Of a stretch of DNA of 64,000 nucleotides, positions 46,429 to 54,687 are shown in pieces. Position 1 is the first letter of the stretch. Each line of letters begins with the position of its first letter. The position numbers were made by a program, and so were the translations under genes. The stretch comes from Paragonimus westermani (Eukaryota > Platyhelminthes > Trematoda > Plagiorchiida > Troglotrematidae). The notes under the pieces are model-generated. The model saw only the letters and a program-made list of their open reading frames with translations. It made no database searches and had not been told where the DNA came from. The DNA is taken from NCBI GenBank assembly GCA_008508345.1, contig QNGE01000131.1, positions 246,448 through 310,447 of the forward strand, written 5' to 3'.

Positions 46429-49191
46429 CGAAAAACCCCCTGTTTTGCGTGATGTTAAGTCACGCATCTCTCGAACTGACCAAAACTACCGCTTTCAGGA
46501 TAGATCTTGCACTTTCAGACTTGCCAGCGAACATGATAACATATCTAGAGTCAACAGGTATAGGTGTCAATATACATGCTCGTTAGTAACAACCCAAACA
46601 TCCTGGCACACTCTTACACCATACTTGTTGATAGTTTGTGTGTCTGAGTTGTAAACCGCCATGCAAAAGCTGGACATCCTGAAATCGTTCAAAAAACAAC
46701 CTTTTTGTCTCATGACTGCATAATAACCTCGAGTCGCAACTCTTCCTTTTCCTCCCCTGATAGACCACCCGAAAACATTTCGGCGTTGTCAAACATACTT
46801 CCCATTCTCTATACCGTCTGTACAAAGATAATAGACATCTAAATTCGGCAATAATCGCGCACAAAGAATAGCTTATAATCGATCTCCTTTCGTGTTATTC
46901 GATAGCAGCTGTTCGCATGTGGTGTATATTTCATCAATCAACACAACGCTATTAACGTCACATAGGAGATTACGTCAGAATATCACATGTTCCGTTGTTC
47001 GTCATAGCTCACATAGTTAGTTCCACGTTATCCCGTTTATCGCATAATTCCTCTCTCCATTCCTGGTTTCACTGATACATCCTGTGCGAGAAAACATCCC
47101 ACCCCGCCCGGACTCTTAAGATTCCACAATGGTTGTTCATATCGCGAGCTCCTCGAAATCCTTAGGAATTTGAGCGAAGATTGACGTGCGGTCGAGAGGT
47201 CCATGCGTTCCTCGCGAACGTATATGCGTCCCCACCTTGCCCACATCGTGAAAAATTTCCTGCACTTTTCTTCGGGGCTATCTACATGGAATACTGGTCA
47301 AATTCTTCGCCAGTACACCCTCTCCATCCTTCAACCACCGTGTTTTTGGCACAACCTTGAGCATCAGGCCAGCCATCACATTGTGGAGTCCAAATTGATG
47401 TAACAAATCAATTATTTTATCGAATCGTGCAGACCCCAAGCACTATATTCTCAAAACTATGAAGCTCGAGGTTTCCTGCCTAGATTTGAATTTTCCCTCC
47501 ACATAATGTCTGTTTTTGTCTGTTTCGTTGCTCTACTCACATAGCTGACTCGTTGTACAATTTTCAAATTTGGTGTGCAAGTATGCATATGCTAAAATCA
47601 TTGCGTTGATGACACTCTCCTGAGTGTGTTTCTCACAAATGCGTCAAAAAATATACTATTACTATTATTTATCTCTTTTTGCAGAATTTGGAAACACACG
47701 GTTTGTTGTTTTCTGACCGTTCCTGCTGGGACGGCATAAGAATGTTCAAAGCTAGCAGCTGTTAGAAGATGCACCGTATTATATCAAGCTTACGTCGTAT
47801 TACTAAAATGTGGACCTACAGAATTCGATGTTTTTCCTTCACTGCGAATAGCACCAAATCTACAAATAATCTTTGGTGGGCTGTTGCTCCTGTCTCTTCA
47901 AGACCGTAGTTACTACCCTATACTTCTATAGAACTGAAACTCTATCACTTTTCTGACTTGAGGTTTACTCCAGTGGAATGAGATTTGTAACAACAGTACA
48001 ATTCTTTTTGGAGACTTGGCGACAGAATAGTTAAATTTGTACCATGGTGAGATAATCAGTTGAATAGGATTGAAATAAATATACGTGGCACGCAGAGGGT
48101 GCGTGCTCAGTCGCTTGACCCAAAAAGCGAATAATCAGGAGAGACGCGGCTGGACTGTTTATTGGACGAGCGAGACAAAACTTAGGCCACAGAGTCTCCA
48201 GACTCACAGGACGGATGATTACTACAGATGGTCAACAGAAACGAAGCGGATCAAATGAGACAGTCATATATAGCAGTCAGGGAGTCAGAACAAATCACGT
48301 TACAGGGGTATCAGAAGGCAGCCGCGAGGAAATACGGTTGGCGGCACCCGATTCGGATTAGCCTGTCACAGTGACGGAAGCCAAAGGACGCCTGCGCTTA
48401 TCCATCACTGCAATTGGCTTGCGCTGAACCACTTGCAGTTCCACCCACACACCACACATCCCGTGTAAACCCGAAGGAATAGGACCAGGAGGTGTGCCAG
48501 TGGGGCCTTTCTGTCCAACCGGCCAATGCTGGTTAGCCACTTGATTGGCTAATGAGGAAAGGGAACACTTATCTCTCGGAAACTGAACAGAGAGAGGCTG
48601 CAATGACGAGATTTGAACTAGGAAGAAAGATTTTTGAAGTGTAATACAGGAAGCATTGCAGTGTAGGACTGCAGGTTAGCGCATCCCAGAGAAGATAGGG
48701 ATGAAAAGCAAAATTCTCATTGAACTACGAAAAGCCAGACAGACCACTCATTATACAATACACCAACAAAGCCGAAGGAAAGAATGGGTAGAAGACCACA
48801 GACACTCGAGTTTCTGAAAAGAAGAGCGGATTAATTGCCAATGACTAGGATGTTGGCTGATGCAGTCATCAACAGAAGTAGAATGTGTAGAGACACTCTT
48901 AGTTTGCCACATATTCCAACTATTTTGCTGTTTATTTTGACCGTTGACACTATTGACATTGTTTGGTTGCATGTCTGGATTTTCTCGTTGGTACGAACGC
49001 CCAAGGTCACAATTACAGTTGCACTTTCTGCTCGCTAGCTATTGGTCTGTCGCGCTTTGCTTCTGTTGTGTTTCGCTTACAGCTCGCTTTCCCGGTCTCT
49101 TTGCAATATACGTCGTTGTCCTGCAATCAGTTGTTCTGATTTAATTATTGTGGAGAATAGGTATGATTCTAGACAGGAACTCACGAGTCTT
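46429..49191. other. No recognisable gene or element
   Basis: Short overlapping frames only. The GC-richer part at 48.1-48.6 kb has a TATATA run (48267) and resembles LTR-type regulatory DNA in composition, but no second copy supports that. Confidence 0.4.
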
Positions 49192-49445
49192 CTACAAATG
49201 GATATGCTGATATGACCTACCTGACGGTATACCATGAGTACGTTGGTGGCCTACTAAACCCAAACGGCCAGTGCATTCACGGTCGCACACATCGCAACGC
49301 CATATAGTCACGTCACCACGACCTATGGCACCGATGGTTCCTTTGCGTCCCGCACACTTCCGCTTGCGACCGCGCAATAGTTGCTCGTTGAACCTTCGGA
49401 CGCCCGCCCGAACCGTATTTCTCCAGGCCGTACGGTTCAACGCCA
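49192..49445 (-). pseudogene. LINE ORF C-terminal tail with C2H2 finger
   Basis: On the minus strand, LNRTAWRNTVRAGVRRFNEQ is followed by a basic stretch and CDVCDRECTGRLGLVGHQRT, a C-x2-C-x12-H-x3-H zinc finger. A Trp-Arg helix followed by a basic linker and a finger of this form (S/GRIGL-x-x-H) is the C-terminus of several non-LTR retrotransposon ORFs in flatworms and fish. The RT that should precede it is absent: the sequence instead joins Gypsy D LTR-like DNA near 49450. Confidence 0.55.
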
Positions 49446-49588
49446 AATACACTGACCAGATAGCACACAAACGTTTGACCGCACACCTGCAATCTGATTG
49501 GCTGAGTGGAACCATACCAACACCCACGACCATGGCATTCGAGCTGGGCCTGTCGATCGATGTGGCGTGATGCGTTCTGGCTGTCTCG

Positions 49589-50500
49589 TTAGGAGATGCG
49601 CCTCCCAACACCTCCCCTTTGAGCTCGTTGGTCGTACGTACGTGAATGGGGATTCATTTCGAGTGGTATCACAGCGGTCCTTGTGCGGCTTGATCGTCGG
49701 GGTGTTGGCAGCGTTTGGTGACTTCTCTTGAGCCTCTGCGTTTTGCGTCTCTGGTGTGTCTCTCGACCTTTGGCTTTGTCCAGTAGCTCGTCTAGCGGCA
49801 AGCGTCGACTCTCTGAATGCGCTGTTTGTCTCCCAGACGACATGATCTGGTTAGCATGTCGTATCCATATGTGGTCCAACTTGAACTTCATATAGTATTG
49901 TACCTCGACGTCTTCGAATTCTACCGGATGTCCATGCAACGTTTTCCCCTCGGTAATCTCTGGTCAGTACCGTTCGACGGATTTCGAAGGAATGAAACAA
50001 AGCTCCGTGTTTTCTATCAAACTGTTGTTCCATAGGAAAAATCCTGTTAGCCGCCGTTGGCCTGGGAGGATATAGTAGATCATTCGATGTTCGCAGTGAG
50101 CATCCTATCAAAGCTTCACCTGGAGATTTCCCTTCTGGCACCTTCACATGTCTGCACAACTGGCTGAGTGGTATGTCCAGCAGTTTCAGAAGTTCACTCC
50201 AATCCAAACCCATAAGACTCAATTTCGAATACTCGGTAAGATAGACTGTCCCAATTGTGTGAAAATCACCGCATCCAATGTCACAGTTTAACTCACCAAT
50301 CTGTGCCAGTTTCCTCCAGATGCATTCTGAGTTGAATATTTTGTTTTCTTGTACGCTGGAGGGCCAGTGCTCTTCCACGTTCGTCGCGAGATTACCGGGA
50401 TGCCAGAACCGGTGTCTAGCTGTAGGCGTCCCGGACTGTCGTTAATTGTTACCCACACGTACTTTTGGCGTGCAGCGAAGCTGGGGTTAAATGTCGCCAA
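49589..50500 (-). pseudogene. Gypsy D protease fused to integrase tail by deletion
   Basis: The first frame (50500-50288) carries GRLQLDTGSGIPVISRRTW with the DTGS active site. The 175-codon frame (50378-49851) begins in the protease C-terminus. It gives the linker MGLDWSELLKLLDIPLSQL, then, without a stop, the integrase-tail blocks GKSPGEALIGCSLRT and SGRIRRRRGTILYEVQVGP. The junction lies near codon 80 (HVKVPEGKSPG) and keeps the reading frame. A third frame (49939-49589) adds the Arg/Ser-rich end of pol. What remains could not make an integrase. Confidence 0.75.
49611..49621 (-). promoter_or_regulatory. Polypurine tract of Gypsy D
   Basis: The minus strand reads AAAGGGGAGG directly before TGTTGGGAGG, the expected layout of a plus-strand priming tract followed by the TG that opens a 3' LTR. 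It lies near the end of pol, as in other Gypsy elements. Confidence 0.6.
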
Positions 50501-50544
50501 AAGGGACTTCAGCCTTGCTCTTCGTTTCTTTGGTTTCTTCCGGT

Positions 50545-50800
50545 TGTAGCGACTATACTAAATAATATTTTCATAGTCGTATTCATCTGTACCTCTTCAA
50601 TGATTTTGGTTTTCTACCTATTTTCTTTTAGTCAAGCTATCCATTTTGTAACATCCGGCCCGGGGCTAAATACACAACTCGCTCCGTGCCTCGCTAGCTT
50701 GACGTGTCTCTCTGCACACTATATTTTCCAGGGTCCATAACAATGCACGGGGATCAACGCGCCGAGTCTTGATGTGTTCATCGTCGATCGATTGTTCATA
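50545..50800 (+). repeat. LTR of the TGTAGCGAC family, 3' truncated
   Basis: From TGTAGCGACTATA at 50545 to about 50800, this matches the reverse complement of 54401-54687 with moderate divergence, most clearly over CATCCGGCCCGGGGCTAAA and CGCTAGCTTGACGTGTCTCT. Similarity fades after about 50800, before the LTR end. It lies against the Gypsy D protease region in the opposite orientation, so it inserted there or is the junction of two elements. No coding body follows it. Confidence 0.7.
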
Positions 50801-51689
50801 GTGATTTGTAGTGAGATCACCTTCGACGTCCCCAAAATTCTAACCTGCGCGCGACGTGAGAGTTTCCTCGCCAGCACCACTGCGCTGGGTTCACATTACC
50901 TTGTGAATGTAAATTTACTACAAACCACTAGCATCAAAGTTAGTGGGCCGGCATAGGTATCGCGGTTTTGCTCGTAACTGTGTAATGAATCCTCATCATC
51001 TCTACTGCTGTAGGTTACATTCACTAGGATAACAATGTTGAGCTATTCCCGTTAGGAACGCCGCTAAACCAGTCTAACGCTTGTTTGAATTCTGAAGGTC
51101 GATTGGAATTTCCCGTCGATGCACTCTTCCTCTCTGGCGGCTGCTGCGCGGTTTTCCTCAAGGTGCTTTCACGTCCAGCTCCCTAGCACCTCTTAATTGT
51201 CACGTTGAAGTCTGCTGTGAACGGTGAGTAAATCAATAAGTAAAGTTTGTTTGCAGATTCATCGTTTTCTCCCTGCGGATTCCAAGTCACGGTGGTATAA
51301 GGTTGGGGAAACTGAGCGTACAAATTCAGGAACCATCACTAAAATATTAATTGCTGATTCATAGAGAATTGCATAGTTTGCAAGTGAGCTGGATTAACAA
51401 CAGTTAAGCATGCACTGGTTAATAATGCCAGAAAGTGTCCCCTACAGAAACATGGTTTGCTGCCTCCATCGCGCGTGCCCCCATCCCCCTGACATGGTTT
51501 CCTGTCCGCCCCATCTGGTCAACCCTGTGCACCCTGTGAGCCAATCAGGTGTCTCCTGGATTTGCTGGTCATCATTGGTTTTTACCTGCAATAAATGTGC
51601 AGTACACGTCGGAAGGACGTCTTCTCCCGAACTGGAAGCATGAGCGCAATGGTGGTTGATTTATCAGTTCTATTTCAGGAACATTTTGG
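50801..51689. other. No recognisable feature
   Basis: This would be element body if the LTR at 50545 belonged to a full element, but no Gag or Pol motif is present. The longest frames are about 75 codons. Confidence 0.4.
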
Positions 51690-52083
51690 GAATGTCTGGT
51701 CCCCATGACAGTTCAAAAATTTGGATGCAGTTGGTACGGAGGTCCTACGTCTCGAAGTTCGATCGGGGTCCTCGTACCGCATCCGATCCACCGAACCCGC
51801 TTTCGGCGATCATAAGAGACGGGTGTACGCATGCGTACGTAGGGCCAATGTATTGCGCTCATCCACCGGTGTTCGAGGGGGGGCCAGCGGTCGAACGGGA
51901 TGCTCGACGTATTTTAACGTGAGCCGGAACGTGAACGGCGGATTTTGGGTAACGAAATTCGCTATGTTGCAGAATCATCCGTGCGACGTGATTGCTGCAA
52001 AATACGAGGCTTCAAGGCGTCGCCTCACCGAGAAAGAAATCAGAGAAATCCGTTCTACAATCAGTGCCTCACGGCCAGGCTGA
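51690..52083 (+). pseudogene. FAR1-like DNA-binding domain fragment
   Basis: The frame 51721-52083 gives HKRRVYACVRRA, then a basic linker and GCSTYFNVSRNVNGGFWVTK, then NHPCDVIAAKYEASRRRLTE and KEIREIRSTI. This is the pattern of the FAR1-type (WRKY-GCM1-related) zinc domain: Cys, Cys, a W-x-V-T-x-F strand and an H-N-H-P-type block. Here the first His of that block reads Gln (LQNHPC). Domains of this kind come from Mutator-like transposases and are found in flatworm genes of transposon origin. No SWIM or transposase core follows. It could also be an exon of a domesticated gene. Confidence 0.45.
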
Positions 52084-52414
52084 TAAGGAGATCTGAGAAA
52101 TGGACCAACAGCCGCAGCCCAAAAATCCCTACATTCGGCCAGCGAGACAACAACTTTGTGGAGGCGACTCATCATTCAATTAAACGGCACAACTTGAACG
52201 CCCAGATAAGAATCTGACAGGCCACTGAGCGCACCACAGCCGTTTTCGACCATATAATCAATGCGCGGCAGGACAATAATTAGGCAGGCACATCCGGCTT
52301 ACCGGAACACCTGCATAAACAATGCAGCGAACGGACGTGGCGGGCCGATTGCACAATCACGTGGTTATCACCTGGAGCCGGCTCGTTAATCTACACGCGA
52401 TGCACACACACAAT

Positions 52415-52579
52415 TCGTTCCCATTCCATTCACTAGTCGAATAGCGATGTTTGCACCATTTGCAACCAGAAACCGCATAGATGCAATCGAACCAAGTTCA
52501 CTTGTTCAGTCTATGTTCCAACTCGTTCCTATTCCATTCACTAGTCGAATAGCAATGTTTGTACCATTTGCAACCAGAA
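52415..52579 (+). repeat. Two 57-bp direct repeats, 108 bp apart
   Basis: Bases 52415-52471 and 52523-52579 share TCGTTCC(C/T)ATTCCATTCACTAGTCG and ...CCATTTGCAACCAGAA with three or four differences. This is a local tandem duplication of unknown role. Confidence 0.8.
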
Positions 52580-52833
52580 TCTTTTTCAGTCTCTGTCAAC
52601 AAATATTTACCTCCTTCTCACTTTATTTATTTCCGTATGTTGTTTGGCCCTGCTAGCTTCGTACTACTCTCGCACGTAGTTGGTGGATTTCGCTTGCGCC
52701 TGTCAGCCACAACTGTCCACCTCCCTATGATTGCGGCGTTTCTGATTAGTGTACATGGTGCAGTTGGGTGCAGAGTTTTCAGTGCGCAGGTGGCAGCATT
52801 CGTTTGGATTTTCCTATAGGGTTTTGTCATCTT

Positions 52834-52986
52834 GTACACCACACAGATTTCGGCTTTCCTGATTGGTGTACATGGTCCATTTGGACACACATACACCGCC
52901 CTATGTTTTNGTACACCACACAGATTTCGGCTTTCCTGATTGGTGTACATGGTCCATTTGGACACACATACACCGCCCTATGTTTT
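52834..52986. repeat. 76-bp exact duplication around a single N
   Basis: Bases 52834-52909 and 52911-52986 are identical, separated only by N at 52910. As at 39806, this is most simply two overlapping contig ends that were not merged. A diverged relative of part of the unit (CTGATTAGTGTACATGGTGC) lies just upstream near 52742, so a real tandem array may be what stopped the assembler. Confidence 0.85.
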
Positions 52987-54319
52987 CCACTAAGAAAAAT
53001 TTAGAACCATGTGCAAAAATCCTACGCCACTACAGAATGGGAACGCGTGACGCACCTACCCCGGCGTTTTATAACAGTTTATGTTCCACAAAATTTATCA
53101 TCCATCGCATCTGTTACTTTTCCTAATTATATATCTACACTTGAGGTTTAAAACATACAAATCGAAAAAACACTCCACCAAAGGTTGCAGGCTGTTTGTT
53201 CTTTCCTAGCCTATTCGGCATCCGTTGGGAGTTGAAAATTTACGGAAGGTGATGTTTGCTTTGATGTATTTTGGAATTTTCTATCTCAACAATGATTTTT
53301 ACCGTTGACGCGGAAACCGTTTTGAGCTGCAAGACGAATTAAATCCACTAAAAATAACCATGTTTAGATTGGTGGAACTATGAACTCATGCACCTTCCCA
53401 AACCACTGTTAGACAACTTCTTCCATTTTCGTCACCTCTTTATTCACGTATGTTCCTTAGTTGTATAGCATACTGGGCAGATCTGCGGCACTAAGCGGAC
53501 TGTGTTTGGTATTTATGATCAATGCCCGGACCCAGAGCTACTTCCAGTCTCATTCCATTTATGCATATTTTACCACACAGCGGCAACAAGTATGTTCTGT
53601 ATCAACTAAACTACCAACGACAGCTGATGTTTTACCAATCGTCAACGGTACATACTTGATTTATATCGTATGAGCGGTAGAAAACTCGAAGGGCAGGTTA
53701 CCATACTAATATCGTTTACCTGTTCGGAGATAAATGAACAATTCAACCCTCATTCAGTCAAACGATTTGTGAGAAGGCTGAAACTCGTCAAGTACTCCAC
53801 TGATACTTTCGGAAGGCACTACGAGTAATCACATTTTCCGTATGTGTGAGTGGTGATGATTGTACTCATTGTGTACTGATTTTCAAAAGTAATAGCCGGT
53901 ATATGTATACAGTGAATATCACTACGAAACTTAGGAAGGCACAAAAGTGGGTCCAATTATATATACATATATGTAGATTAAATCACGCATCTCATATCGA
54001 GGATAACCAGTCCTTTTATTAACCCTCTTTTGCTAATTTCATACGAAGAAGTTCGACTTGAAAACACCAGAGTGGCAAAACGAATTGTGCTTTTTGTAAG
54101 AAAAATAGTGAATAAAGACGAGTTAGACAGACATGTAGTGGGTGTGGGCTCCCGTCAAACATATTATAATATGCGAGGTTTTGGTACTTTCTCTGACCAA
54201 AATGTTCTTGCAAGTCTTTTGCATGGCAAAGTGATGGTACTAGTCTTATCTAAACAAGCATTCATTACGCTTGCCATATTTTCGTTGACTGAGAAGAGGA
54301 GAGTCACTTGAGATCTATT
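52987..54319. other. No recognisable feature
   Basis: AT-rich sequence with short frames. No motif, element end or RNA gene recognised. Confidence 0.4.
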
Positions 54320-54687
54320 TGTAGCGACCATAATAAATAATAATTTGATAGTCGCATTTATCAGAAGGTTGCGTGTTCGGGTCACGTCGGGCTCACCAAT
54401 TGTTGGAACTGATCCAACAAAATAAAACCCTGTCAGTTATCACTATCGACAATGAAAAGCCAAATCTCAGTGCGTTGACTTCGTGTATTATTACCGACCC
54501 TGGAAAGTATAGTGTGCAGAGAGACACGTCAAGCTAGCGAGGTACGGAGCGAGTTGTGATTTTAGCCCCGGGCCGGATGTTGCAAAATGGGTAGCTTGAC
54601 TAAAACAAAAGTAGGTACAAAACCATAATCATCGAAAATGTACAGATGAATGCGACTATCAAAATATTATTTGTTATAGTCGCTACA
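54320..54687 (-). mobile_element. LTR/tRNA-half mini-insertion with U3-type ends
   Basis: Read on the minus strand from 54687, a full LTR (TGTAGCGACTATA...TTCCAACA, 287 bases, to 54401) is followed by AT and then the complement of the 3' half of tRNA-Trp (54398-54361). An inverted copy of the first 41 bases of the LTR (54360-54320) closes the unit. Both outer ends therefore read TGTAGCGAC inward. TATT lies directly outside both ends (54316-54319 and 54688-54691), consistent with a 4-bp target-site duplication. There is no Gag or Pol. The two terminal copies differ at four or five of 41 positions. It is neither a solo LTR nor a standard LTR element; see findings. Confidence 0.7.
54361..54398 (+). 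other. 3' half of tRNA-Trp including CCA (primer copy)
   Basis: Thirty-eight bases beginning TCAGAAGGTTGCGTGTTC and ending GGGCTCACCA correspond to tRNA-Trp from the 3' strand of the anticodon stem to the post-transcriptionally added CCA. The T-loop start GTTC and its stem are present. The 5' half of the tRNA is absent, so this is not a tRNA gene. The CCA and its position next to an LTR end identify it as an extended primer-binding-site copy. The ordinary site of the same type at 10030-10041 shows only 12 matching bases. Confidence 0.75.

Larger units (their letters stand above)
49446..50544 (-). mobile_element. Gypsy D: internally deleted Ty3/Gypsy element
   Basis: On the minus strand this runs retropepsin, protease-RT linker, integrase C-terminal tail, polypurine tract, then the start of a 3' LTR. 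RT, RNase H and the integrase core, about 2.4 kb in relatives such as Gypsy A, have been lost in one deletion. The protease-linker sequence is close to that of Gypsy A. The 5' side is cut at 50545 by an LTR of another family in the opposite orientation. The 3' LTR (starting at 49610, minus strand) is replaced by a LINE tail near 49450. Confidence 0.75.

Noticed and set aside
52627..53126. ORFs with duplicated HTDFGFPDW-type segments and an unknown residue
   Set aside because: They cross the N at 52910 and the 76-bp duplication, which is probably an assembly join.
54361..54398. A tRNA-Trp gene
   Set aside because: Only the 3' half is present, it includes the non-genomic CCA, there is no A box or 5' half, and it abuts an LTR end.
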